From: Rhea pennata
Taxonomy: Eukaryota > Chordata > Aves > Rheiformes > Rheidae
Length of the DNA stretch: 64,000 nt
Reading direction: 5' to 3'
Assembly (NCBI RefSeq): GCF_028389875.1
Contig: NC_084663.1
Coordinates: 215,040,876-215,104,875 of the forward strand
Position numbers and translations under genes: made by a program. Under the pieces are notes generated by a model. The model was given only the letters and a program-made list of their open reading frames with translations. It was not told the DNA's origin and did no database searches. Numbering within the stretch: position 1 is the first letter of the stretch; the number at the start of each line of letters is the position of its first letter. Positions 37,260 to 48,509 of this stretch are shown here, in pieces.

Positions 37260-37690
37260 GGGGGGGGGGGGGGGTTCAAAGGGGGGGAGGTGGGATGTGG
37301 GGTCCAGGCTGCCCAAATCGCCCCGTCCCACCGCTTCCAGCCACCCGTAGGGGTCAGACCCCTGGGGACATCCTGGGGATGGGGGTCACCCTGGGAACGG
37401 GGATATCCTGGGGACAAGGATGGGACAGCCTAGGGAAAGAGGTGGGGATGGGGACATCTCGGCCATGGGGACACCCTGGGGCCAGGGATGTGGATGGGGC
37501 CAGGGGACACTCTGGGAACAGAGATGGGGACAGGAGCGGGGACACTTTGGGGACAGGAGCGGGGATGGCAACACCCCGGGGACCGGGATGGGGACCGAAA
37601 CACCCTGTGGCCAGGGAGCGGGACGGGAGCGGGGACACCCCGGGGCCAGGGATGGGGACGGGGCCCGCGGACACCGGGACAGGGCCGGGG
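37260..37690. repeat. Poly-G run and GGGGACA minisatellite in NEU3 intron 1
   Basis: Fifteen G at 37260-37274 lie shortly before the coding-exon acceptor in transcript order. From about 37360 to 37690 there are degenerate units of about 24-30 bp built on GGGGACACCCTGGGG and GGGATGGGGACAGG. The core resembles the array in P4HA3 intron 8. Confidence 0.8.
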
Positions 37691-37755
37691 AACCACCCCA
37701 CCGCCCTCCCCTTCCTCCGCCGAGCCCCCGGCCCCGCTGCCCGCCCCGCTCCTAC

Positions 37756-37850
37756 CGGGCAGCGCAGAGCACCGGCGCGGCCCCGCCGCTTCCGCTGCGC
37801 AGGCCCCGCCCCCGGCCCCGCCCCTCGCCACGCCCCCAGTCCCGGCCCCG
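37756..37850 (-). promoter_or_regulatory. NEU3: NEU3 non-coding exon 1 and promoter
   Basis: On the minus strand a good donor (CTGCCCG-GTAGGAGC) ends an exon at 37756. With the acceptor at 37237 it gives a 518-nt intron 1. Upstream are CCCCGCCCC-type boxes at about 37808-37855, consistent with an Sp-factor CpG promoter without a TATA box. The right edge, the transcription start, is a guess. Confidence 0.55.
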
Positions 37851-37897
37851 CCCCCAAGACAGAGGCCGGGCAGCGCTTTCCCCACCCGATCTTCCCT

Positions 37898-37903
37898 TTT
37901 ATT
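37898..37903 (-). terminator. SPCS2: Second candidate SPCS2 poly(A) signal
   Basis: AATAAA on the minus strand (in CCCCAATAAAAGGG) lies 589 bases past the SPCS2 stop and about 50 bases upstream of the probable NEU3 first exon. The intervening AT-rich stretch near 38050-38130 looks like 3' UTR rather than the surrounding GC-rich DNA. Confidence 0.45.
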
Positions 37904-38441
37904 GGGGGGGGGGAATAATAATAAAGTTTGAAAAACGCCGCTTTCCCCGGGGGACGCAGGGACCGAGGGGCCGGCGACGCGTCCCCGCTCTCGGTTCTCA
38001 CCGGGGCCCGGCCGTACAGGAGCAGCGGATTTGCCTTCTCCCCCCCCCCCCAACAAAACAGACAATTTTAAAAATTGTTTTATATAAAACAATCCCTGCC
38101 CTGCTTCAATAAATATAAAGAAACCTCGTTTGTGAAGGGCCAGCTGCTTTCCGTAAGGATTTTTGTCCTGAATTCCTAACGCAACAAGTTCACTAACGAG
38201 AATGTGACCAACGGCAAAAGCCACCGGCGGCCCGGAGCTGGGGCTTGCGAAGCGCCGCCGGGCGAAGCAGAGGGTCCCCGGGCCGCGAATCATCCTCCAG
38301 CGTCGCTCGTGGAGGTGACCGAAAGACAGAAAGGCACCAAGGCTCAAATCTTGGCTCCAAGATTAAAAATCCTGCTCATCCAAAACAAAATAGGATTTCA
38401 GGACAAAAACAGAGGCAGTTAACTGTCGCTGCTGTTTTTAC

Positions 38442-38447
38442 TTTATT
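38442..38447 (-). terminator. SPCS2: Proximal candidate SPCS2 poly(A) signal
   Basis: AATAAA (in ACCAATAAAGT on the minus strand) lies 45 bases past the SPCS2 stop codon and would give a very short 3' UTR. It may be used alternatively with the distal signal at 37898. Confidence 0.5.
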
Positions 38448-38491
38448 GGTATTAATTTAGCATGATCCCAGGCTGAAGGTCGTGTCCAAAG

Positions 38492-41400
38492 TCATTTTGT
38501 TTTCCTCTCCAGGGCCAAACTATCGTGCAGCTTGGAGACCTCTGGCTCATAGGCCTCCATGACTAACGTTCCGTTGTTATCGAAGAATTTAGCGATGGAT
38601 TTGGTGAACTCGGCCTCCCTCTGCTGTTTGGTTTTTCCGCTGATAAAAGTTAGCTTCAAGGTGTATTTGTCATCAAACCTGAGGGAAGAGCAAAGAAAGC
38701 TCAAAGCAAAATTTGTTAGGATTTGGCACATCAAAAAAAGCTGTCAGGAATCAAAAAAATACATTCACTCTGCACCAGAACACAACTGAGCAACCCTGGT
38801 CTTTGCTAGGGAGAGAAATCCCCAAAGCAGCAGGTCCCAGCACCCAACACCCCACTTTACAACACGAACACAGGCAGAATACTGACAGCTCCAACACGCT
38901 GTCTTTAATTATAACAGAGCTGAAGATGTTTGTCCCTCTTTGTAAGGGATTAGATTTTTTTTCCTCCCATTCAAAGCAGCAGCGATGGCCAAACTTTTGC
39001 AGCACATAGCTATTCATTCCCTATTCCCATTTTTAGACTGGGATTTGATTTTAACAGAGTGAAACAGATTCGTAGGTGTGAAAGTAGAAAAATTGTTTAG
39101 GACCATCCCCCAGATGGAAATTTAGCACATGAGACCGGCAGCTGCTCAGCCAGCCTCAGACCACTATCGCTTCTGAGCAATATGCTGTGGTGGACGTTAA
39201 TCACGGGTTACCCAGAAGCAGCAAGCGCATGACACACAGCAGCTGATCCTTTACAAAAAGCTTATGTCCCCCTTGCAGAAATATCAGCGTATTCTCCCCC
39301 ATTTTGTTCCGAGTTACTTCTCCCACATGCAGGGATGGCCCTTGCAAGTAAAACGGCTTTTCTGCCCCACAGTGAAGTGCACGGCAGCGACAGCGAACCG
39401 GCAAATCGGGGCCGGAGGTACCACGTTACCCCGCTCCCTCTCGAGGGACCTGGCTCTAGGAGCAACGATACCGTTTGAGACTGGAGGACAACTGCCAGAT
39501 GTCATCCGGGTCCATCCCCGCAGGATCTTTTCTGTGAGCCACAAGGAAAATGCTCTTTTCTTTGTACGAGGTATAAATGGTCAGGATTCCCATCATCACA
39601 AAATATGTTCAAAAAGTTAAGGAAATTAAGGGAACAAAAACTGTACGCACAGTAATTTGAAGGTATGCAAAGAAATTATTCGCATTTCTTGTCATTTAGC
39701 CACCTTTTCTCATTCCAAGCAGCGTGCTGGATTGATGCCTCATTAGCATGAGAAGCTGAACTGATGGTGTGAGACACTGGTAAAAGCTTTGTAGTTGTAC
39801 AAGATCACTCGTCAATACCTGAAAGCAAGGAGGAAGGTGGCAACACACTAGACACTTCCTTGAATGGGATTTCTGAAAGTCACATAAAAAAAGCTACAGA
39901 AAATCTTTAAGAGAAGTAGAAATCACAACAATGAAATCCTATTCGCACTTGCCTCACTCATTTTTGGGGGGCAACATCTGTAGGAGATAGCGGGGAGAAC
40001 ATGAGACTAAATGAGTCACAATTACTGTGCATTTCTACTAAGCACAGATCAAGCAATTAATTTTTCCTCATTTTTTGAATGAAATCATTCTAAGCGCTGC
40101 AGGATGAATCACCCCAACTTTCCTGCTGAGAGCCAAAGAGAAAAACTGTAGCCTGAAACAATGAAGAGACCTGCCCAAGATCATACAGCTATTTAGCTGT
40201 ATAGTAACTCCCAGGTCTGCCCTGGGCTTCCAGGCTACTGCTCCACGTTGCCTCTCTGACAGTGCAGGCCTGACCGCAGTGAAAGCACGGCTGATCCACC
40301 ACATACATTTATGCTGCAAAACCCCTACAGGCATCTGTCTTGCTAGATTAGAGGCGAACCAGCAGCACGCCAGCCCTGCAAACCCAAACAGAAAAAACCC
40401 TGTGCCATCATACTGAACTATGAATGTTTCTTGGTGTTTCAGTGTTAACTTACAACCATTTACACACTGATTTGCACCTTCCTAAATTCAGTGTCTGTTT
40501 CTCTTTGAGGGTGGTGCTGGCTAAGAATTACTCCCACTTCACTTTTCACTCTTGGTACTTGGACAGTCACATTAGGAAAGAGCAGATGTCACTGTAACCT
40601 GACTACAGAAGCAATTTCCCTATAATTAAAAACAAACAAAACAAAAACCCCACCCCAAAGTTCTGAGGGCTGATTTTCAGTTAGAGATGAGCACACCAGA
40701 GCTCAAGTGTCTCTTGCACTTGATATCCAAGATCCAGGAAGTCACCTACCACATGCAGATAATCCAAAATTAAGTGTGTTACTGTCAGACTGAAACCATC
40801 CAGACCCACCCTAGAAACACAGATTTGGATGTTACATGAAAAATAGTTAATTAACAGCTGATTCCCACACAATACTGGTGGCAAAATTCTCACAGGCCTG
40901 AAAATGGGAATACAGAGATGAATTTTGTTGTGCTTTAGGAGGGGAAAAAAATAAACAAACTCTTCCTGGTAAAACTGAGACAACTCATGTAAAGGATATG
41001 ATACAACACAAAAAGCAAGAACAGGTTTGGATTCAGGAAAGGGGTGCAGGTAATCCCAAATCAAAGCTACAATTGCAAAGAGACAAGAGATCGTGCAGAT
41101 GATGAGACGGCCATCAATCAAACGGAAATTTTCAACATACTTGTACTTCTCCAGGAGAACCTGAGGGAGAAACAGGCAGATGGGTTTATTTTATGCCTTT
41201 ATAAATTTTACAGATTGCTTCGGTAAAGGATTTAGACAAAACAATCTAGATTATACAGATAACATGGAGAGAAACTTTATACATAACTGATGCCTGCATC
41301 AGACAGTTGCTGTTATTCTAAGCACAAATGCTGCTTTAGCCAGCTCAGATCTAGGGAACCACAAAACACACTACAGAACTGGCAAGGACACTGGCACTTC

Positions 41401-44400
41401 ACATGCAAAACAGATCTTTAAAGAATGTTTAGCTAAATATCAAAACTCTAAGAATTTACTTTGGCATAAAGGATTAGCATAAGGGCTAAAAAGTCTAACT
41501 TTACTAATGTAAGACTCCTTGCTGAAGCAATCCCACAAGGGTCTAAGACTTCGCAAAGGAACTGCCGGATAAGCCCTGATGATGCAAGGAAAACACGCAG
41601 TAGCAAGCTAATCCTGGTATTCTCTATGCAATTTCACACAGATTTTCTTAAAGAGTTTTAGGCACAGAGCAAAGGCTTAAATGTTTTCCAAGCAAGAGAA
41701 GTTAACAGCCGCAGAACATACCTTTTTGGCAGAATCATCCAAAGAATTTTTCACAGCTGAACCGTCCCATTTGTCAATTTTTACTGGCTTGTCATCAATC
41801 TTCCACTGCAATGTAAACCAAAAAGAGGTAAGGGCCTCCAAAGAATTTGGCATTTCATTGTAAATACATTTGTTCCTGTACGGAACACAAAGATATGAGG
41901 CAACTCAGGAAAATACCTGCAGAATAGCTTTGGTGTATGAAAAACTGAGCAAAGATTAAGGGAATCGAATGCCTATTATACAGTGAAACTGCATTTAAAA
42001 ATCACGTAACCCACTGCTAAAGCACTGCCTCACAGATTTAAACTGTTAGGTTTGGACAGTGGTACCAAAGAGATTCGCTTCAGAGACTTTGTACATCAGT
42101 TTAATTCCCATTTTGTTTTAGTGTTTGCAAACACTGCTTTCATCCGCAGAAAGTGTCAATTCTGACTTAATCCTTTGTTTTGGACATATTCACACTTCTT
42201 AGCAAAACTGCTCCAAACAGACTCACTGGGAGCTGCTGACAGAAGCTGTATTTCCAAGCAGCCTCAGCAATCCAGACCTAAGTGTAATGGCACAAACAGA
42301 GAATGAAGAGACATTTCAGCCATCCTCCAGTAGGAAACCAAAACCACCCTGTAGCTCTTCTACATTCAGATTTTCCCCAGACTGGTCCTCAGAAGTGGGT
42401 CCACGTAAGTACCAAATTCTTTCAAATACCTAGTTTCTTTATAAAAGCATCTGCAACAGTTTTAGTTCTTGCCCACTGTGATTCACAGAGGTGAAAATAT
42501 CAAGAGGTAGAGCAGAGAGAGGAAAAGAATACGTATAATTTTTCTTAGTAAGTGAATTGGAAGTGAAAAGCCTCCAAGTAACCACACCAATAACCAGTCC
42601 CTGTTTCCTTATCCCATCAATAAATTGAAAGATTTGAAAGGCGCTTTGAAAAAAAAGTAATTCAGACTCGACCTCACTGCTCACAGAGCAGCCTCAGTTT
42701 CTTGCAAGGGAGTGGAAAGAAAGTCTACAACCTATTTAAAAAAAATACATACATATACATATATATATACATATACATATATATATATATATATATGCTG
42801 CCTGCCTACACGCAAATGTACTTTGCTTAGCAAAACCTTAAAATGGAATATGTCTCTGAAGCAGCAGCAGCTATTTAAGGTAGAGAACTATTTTGGGGAG
42901 GTGGAGGAGGAGTCCTGTTACTCTAGAGACAAAAATGAGTTGGTTAGTATTACACTTGCTAAGGTGACATGGCAAAGCTGGATTCTGTTCCGCTACACAC
43001 ACCAGCAACTGAACTACAAGCTCAGATTTAACTGTAGGGAAAAATTGTGTCCTTTATTATATTCATACAGCTCAAATGAAGGCAAGCCTTACCACGGAGT
43101 GAAAGCATCACTCAGCCCGCAAACTCCGTTACGGATGATACGCCATGAAAATACCTGAACCTTTACAGCTGATCAACTCTTCTACCCTGGGGCTTCTTAC
43201 AGGTAACAACGAACAAAATGAATGTGAAGTTATGATAACTTAATGGACCTTAGCTGGCTGTTCTAACGCTTTCTTCAAACCAGATCTGCTTTTAGGTATA
43301 GTTTCAAAGGCCACTAAAGAAAACTTTTTCAAAAGTAAACAAAAAGACCCAAGCAAATATTAATGTTTTTCCACATTTCTAAGGCTAAAACAAGAAAATC
43401 CTTGCTGTAAAATTACGACAATGTTCTCATGCTTGTTCCTAAGGGGAAAAAAAATGAAGCAGGAACTCAGAAATACCTGAGAATCTATCAGCTAATGTTT
43501 TATGATTAAATATTTAATATTAATCTCACCTCTGAGCATTGCACCCCCTGGACAAAACTTTTGTATTAAAGAACAGAAAAATCAATCAGTGTTCGAACAT
43601 GTCTGAATATGAAAGTACCAATTAACAGTGAGAGGTACTGGATGATTACAATCAGACATGGTTCTGGTAGAAAACAGACGGAAATGACACCTGGAGGCTA
43701 CTTATTTTTAAAATCTTGAAGATTTTTAAAGCTATCTTATAGTTGCACTAGAAACCAGCTCCACAGGCATAGGACTGCTAACGCTTCACGTACAGAAGAG
43801 ATCTGCACAGAGACGAGTATCTATATGTTAAAAGGGCCTAGGTACTGCCATAATAATCTAGCCAAGTTTGTCCAGAAGGCCTGTGACAGTGCCAAAACCA
43901 GCCTCATACTTTCTGACTCTGTCCTGAAGCACACAACACTGCAACTGTCAGAAAAGAGCCATAATAATTTATTTTGGCACCAACCTCTCAATAGAAATGA
44001 GAACCAGTACTTTCTGAGGCAGGGGTAAATCTCACATGACATTTTTGAAATAGCACTGTTACTGAAGAAATGCTTAATCTGAGGCAGTTTAAAGCAGAGA
44101 GCTGAAACAGCATTTTTTTAGTTCGTATTCAAGCTTACTCCTGGCAGAAGCCGTTCTGCTGCAAGACAGTAACGATTTGAAAATCCCAGGGTGGCTCAGG
44201 TCAGAAAGGGCCTGTAACAGGGGCAAATCCAGTCTGGGACTTCAGCCAGGGAGGGGCTTTAGACCTCCTTTACCTTTTCTTGATGTCTTCCTGAGGATGT
44301 TTCTCCTAATATGGCACAGCACCACAGTGCTGTTTCTCTCTAGTTTTTCAAGTCTGGTCTACACACACAAGCACAGATACATTTTCATGCCTGCACTTTG

Positions 44401-47400
44401 ATGTCCTCACACCAGCATGACCCTAGGTAAAAACCTTTGAGTGACGGCCATGCTGCCATAGTTCAGCTTAGAAGAGAGTCAAGAGATTCAGCTGGGCCCT
44501 CTCCCATCAAATGCTCACCACCAAATGGAGAAAAGCCTCTACCTCTCCAGGGTCTGCAGAACAGCCCTGCCTTGCATGCGGAAGTGGGGAGGGGAGGTGA
44601 AGCTGCAGTGACAGGAGATTGTCCTGTGGAGCCCAGCAGATGCAAATAGTTCTGCTGCTCAGGCTCTGGCTAGGGGATCATATTTTTCAGCCAGTTATTC
44701 ATTTTGATCTCTTCTGGCATGGTTCAGAAGCTTCAAAAGAAAAGATCAGATTCAGCTGCAGTCTGAGAGAGAAAAAAATCCAACCATTTCAAAACAGATT
44801 TTAGGTTGACATGGCTTGACTCTTTGGTTTTAAAAAACAAATAAAAGGTCATTGTGTCAGAACTCTAACATCTCCTAACATGTCTTAACTTCTCATCAGG
44901 ATGTAACTGTCAGTGGGAAACAAATACAGTGTGCTACAATGAGGCACACCTAAGAAGTGGTGGGGTACTTGAAAGCATATCCTTTTAAGAATGAGGCTTC
45001 AGAATGAAGGGTAAAATATAACTAGTGGCTACCTTACCAAAACAAACAAAAATCCTCCATCCAAGAGACAGGAATGCCATTTTAAAAGTCATAAAACCAA
45101 TCTGTCTCTACAAACAGAAGGAACCCAGCTGCTCACACCTAGGTAAAGACGCTGCCGGCAGCTGGATCACAACAGAGCAATAGGGAGCATTCTGCTGTTA
45201 ACTGGAGGAAAAAAAAAAGAAAAAAGCAAAAACCAGTGCTTACTTTCACATCTGCCATCACAGGACCCAACTACTCGCACGGCTCATTTGTCAAGCTATC
45301 ACTTTCATTTAAATCCCTTCACAAAACTCTCTCATAAGCAGGAGGCAAGGGAAAACGCTACAGGATAAGTTCACGATGCTCATATGTCAGAAGTAAGGCA
45401 CGACACAAACTTAACTCTTTTCCCTGCCTTACTCCTTCTGCTACTACTGTCAACCTCATTTACATCATGCCTAGTGTTAGACTGCTACATCTTCTGGGTA
45501 GCTAACTTGTCTCTTCCAATATTGCTGTGAGGCTTAGAGGCACTTTGGGGTATTGCAAACATAAATAATCAAGTCATACAGTAGGAAAGATCTGTTGTTA
45601 CTACAAGGATATCACACAACAAACAGCAGCATAGACTACCTAAGTTCTTTAAGTGGAAAAGTATTTCTGAATTGCACCTACTCCATGTTTTCTATTACAA
45701 GGATAGAAAGTCATCTCCTCTCTTTTAACCCTAAAGCCAAAATCTCCTCAAACTGGGACTCAGGTCCCATATTGCTGCAAAAGGGAGTTTGGATGAACCT
45801 CAGCACACTGAATCCCTCAAGGTACATGACTTGACACCGCAGCAGATTGACTTTTCATGTAGGTAAGAGACTGCAGCTGACAGAGCAGTGAGTTCCCACT
45901 CCTCACACAAATCCTAAAGCAACAGTCGTATTTTGTATCACAAGCCTGAGAGAAGCAGGACTTGCAACTGCAAGAGTCCAGGAATCACCTCGCTGTAGAT
46001 CGATTCCATGCTTTTCCTACACATCTTGAGGGAACAACTGTAGTAAACTACCATGACATGGTAAACTACCATACTATTCACTAGCCCCTACTCTAGGGGT
46101 ATGGATTCTGGGCCACAGTCTCCCCCAAATACCAGTGGTGCTGAGTACAGCCAGGCAGCAAAGTCCTCTGGTCCTAGAGAGCTCCTTCTGGGGGACAGGA
46201 GCAGAAGACAGTAATAGTAGGTAGCAGCCAGGAAGTGGTTTTAGTCCTTCAACTGCAAGGCTCAGAAAAGACAGATGCTCTGGTGGCAGTGGTGAAGTGG
46301 GGCGAAAAATTCAGTGTTGTTGTGCTGTTGTTAGGTCAGAGAAATAAATTAGTAAAATCTCAAGGAACTCTAGAGTCCTCTAGAGGACAGCAGTCAGTGT
46401 TATATACCGGTTTAAATTCACTGGGTGTACACTCTTAGGCAGTCCTGCTTGTATAAGTACAGGTCAGGAAGATCTACTAGATTTTCAGAAACACTGAAAG
46501 AACACAAGCAGGACCCCCCCCCCAAAAAGGGAGGGGGGATAATTAACATGCCAGCCTTCCTAAATTCATTCTGATTCAGCCTATTAATGAAGTACAAAGA
46601 GATATGCTAGACAAGCAACCTAAGATATTAAAGCCTTGGCAATACCTCGTTATTACTTCCGATTGAAAAAAACTTGAGAAAATTAGGATCTAAGACCACT
46701 GCTCACCAGATAATACCCCAGTAATACATAGTCTATAGTCTAATTGTTTTATTGCCAGAGATGAGAAGAATACATTAGTAAGCTAAAGAGAGGAAATGAA
46801 AGACATACAGACCAACAAGGGTCTGAGGGAGACGTACCAGTTTCAGCATGCCGTTACTAAATGGTTCATCTCCAGTACCAGCAATTTATTTCTCTTACCA
46901 ACTACTACTCTTCCTTCTGAAATAACAACTAAGTACACACAGAACACAGAGAAAACAGCAAAAGCGCTTTGAGAGGGCGGTACCTTTAAGAATTCTTGAA
47001 GTTCAACCACAAAACGCCGTCATTTCCAAACTGAAACCTAAGTGTATCTGCAGCAGATATCTCGAAATAGTTGATTAGTGCATCTTCCCCCAAATCACTC
47101 AACAACATAATCCACTATTTTAAAGAGATGCCAGCAAATCTTACAGCACAAATCTACAATATGGGTAACTTCATCTCAAACAGATGTAAGAAAACTAGAA
47201 TGCTTCCAACATTATAGTTTCACATGCAAGAAGACCAGACTCTTCACACATAACAGATTCACATCTATTAATTAGAAAGAAAAGAACCAAAGTGTTTCCA
47301 GTTGCGGTCATCTGTGCTCTGAACGTTGCAGATAACTTCTTTTTGGTAACATGAAGTTCAGAGAAAGATTCCAGGCGTGCCGCTCCGACAATACACCCTC

Positions 47401-48083
47401 CTGCACACAGAGATACAGATCTATCTCTTAAAATCTGACTGTGAGAAAAACAAAACAAACCGAAACATGCCTGCCGGTCTGTAGTTTCTGGTACAGCGAT
47501 CAGAAAAGCAAGAAAAGACTGCCAAATAAAAAATGGATTTGCGATGTGAACACCCAGCTCCTTGGAAGCCGGCTGAGAGCGAGCCACTATATTTATGTGT
47601 GTATATGCATACAGAGATACTTAAGGGCTTACAAATTAGTCACAGCAGGGCTAGGTGAGGCTCAGCACAGACTTTTAGCCCCCCACCGTGCTCTCCAGCC
47701 GCGCCGAGCAGCATTACTTCGCCAGGCTTTCACCAGGGCTCGCCGGAGCCACCGCGGCGCGCTGCAGAGGCTCCCTCGCCGCTTCCCTCGGCTGCCGCTT
47801 CGGCGTTTTACCGCCCAAGGAGGAGGAGGAGGAGGAGGAGGAGGACGGAGGCGGCCAGTGCCCCCGGCGGGCCAGGCCCGGTGCCCCCGCCGAGCCCCAG
47901 CAACGCGGCGGAGGCCCCAGCCCGGCTGCGGCAGGGGAAGAGGGGGGGGTGTTGGGACGGGGCCGGGAGGAACCGCCGGGTCTCGAGTGGGCGGCCCCGG
48001 CGGGAAGGGAAGGGAAGGGAAGGGACGGGGCGGCGGTACCGTACCTTGTCGAGCAGCCCGTTCCTGCCGCCTTTGGCCGCCAT
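38492..48083 (-). CDS. SPCS2: Signal peptidase complex subunit 2 (SPCS2), complete
   Basis: This is the accessory ER-membrane subunit of the signal peptidase complex, the homologue of 25-kDa SPC25. Exons in transcript order: 48083-48045, 41805-41722, 41160-41000, 39606-39472 and 38678-38492 (stop TGA), 606 nt, 201 aa. The protein is nearly identical to human from GLLDK onward: [18 protein letters not shown], two membrane segments (about 60-79, [15 protein letters not shown]; about 88-109, [14 protein letters not shown]), [14 protein letters not shown] and [14 protein letters not shown]. Both ends face the cytosol in this family. The N-terminus ([13 protein letters not shown]) is about 25 residues shorter than human's Gly/Ser-rich start. 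Intron 1 is 6.2 kb. Intron 3 is AT-AC. The gene shares a CpG-island promoter head-to-head with XRRA1. Confidence 0.97.
39607..40999 (-). other. SPCS2: U12-type AT-AC intron of SPCS2
   Basis: Read on the minus strand, the intron starts ATATCCTTTAC after codons CVV plus TC, and ends TTTTTGAAC before A-TAT-TTT, restoring Ser-Tyr-Phe of the conserved CVVSYFVMMG. The donor is a perfect ATATCCTT, and TTTCCTTAAC is a perfect U12 branch point with its adenosine about 11 bases before the AC end. No GT-AG pair gives the conserved join. The intron is 1393 nt long, in phase 2. Confidence 0.95.
42745..42796. repeat. AT-rich (TA/CATA)n microsatellite, SPCS2 intron 1
   Basis: About 50 bases of alternating ATAC and TA units within the 6.2-kb first intron of SPCS2. 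I saw no coding or mobile sequence in the rest of that intron (41806-48044). Confidence 0.9.
47819..47845. repeat. (GGA)n triplet run, SPCS2 intron 1 or island edge
   Basis: About nine GGA units on the plus strand (TCC in SPCS2 sense), within the CpG island about 200 bases downstream of SPCS2 exon 1. Confidence 0.9.
48002..48025. repeat. (GGGAA)n pentamer run beside SPCS2 exon 1 donor
   Basis: Four and a half GGGAA units (TTCCC in SPCS2 sense) lie 20 bases inside intron 1 from the exon 1 donor. Confidence 0.9.
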
Positions 48084-48086
48084 CTT
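48076..48086 (-). promoter_or_regulatory. SPCS2: YY1-like site over the SPCS2 start codon
   Basis: AAGATGGCGGC on the minus strand overlaps the initiator ATG and matches the YY1 consensus found at many start sites of broadly expressed genes. Because it is also coding and a Kozak context, the factor role is inferred. Confidence 0.5.
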
Positions 48087-48232
48087 CTCGCCGCCCTCCG
48101 CCCCCGCCCGCGCCGCGCGACCTGTTCGCCGCTGATTGGGCGCGCGCGGGGAGGGAGGGAAATGGCGGGGGCCGGCGGGAGCGCGCGGGGCACGCCGGGA
48201 TATGGAGTCCGGCCCGCCGTGGGCGCGTCGCC

Positions 48233-48246
48233 GTTGCTGTGGCGAC
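48233..48246. promoter_or_regulatory. Possible RFX X-box
   Basis: GTTGCTGTGGCGAC fits the two-half-site X-box pattern bound by RFX factors (GTTGCC-like half, short spacer, GGCAAC-like half). It lies in the SPCS2/XRRA1 intergenic island near the expected XRRA1 start. It also overlaps a small hairpin (CGTCGCC ... GGCGACG), so it could be chance in CG-rich sequence. Confidence 0.4.
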
Positions 48247-48509
48247 GCGGCGGGGACATGGCGGCGCGGAGCTGCGGGGGGTAGCGGGGAGGCGCGAAGT
48301 GCTCGGGCTGCCCCTGCCCCTGCCCCGCAGGGTGAGGGAAGGGCGGTGGATGTACCGGAGCGGGGTGGGGCTCGGCCGGAGGGCCAGCGTCGGGGTGCGG
48401 GGAAGAGGGCGCGAGGCGGGTCTGGGACTGGGAGGACCGAGGACTCTATGATCCTGCAGGGATTGGGGGGGCTGCGTGGTGGTGGGATCGCGTGGGAGGG
48501 AGTTTGTGT

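Larger units (their letters stand above)
47690..48460. promoter_or_regulatory. Bidirectional CpG-island promoter of SPCS2 and XRRA1
   Basis: A GC- and CpG-rich island spans the SPCS2 start (ATG at 48083, minus) and the presumed XRRA1 first exon (plus). An ATTGG (CCAAT on minus) lies at 48135-48139, about 52 bases upstream of the SPCS2 ATG. A likely XRRA1 non-coding exon ends near 48331 at CAG-GGTGAGG. No TATA box was seen. Human XRRA1 and SPCS2 are also head-to-head as I recall, so sharing is probably ancestral. Confidence 0.8.

Noticed and set aside
37214-37417. Upstream extension of the NEU3 frame to an earlier ATG
   Set aside because: The extra residues come from intron 1, including the poly-G tract; an acceptor at 37237 and the conserved sequence support the start at 37213.
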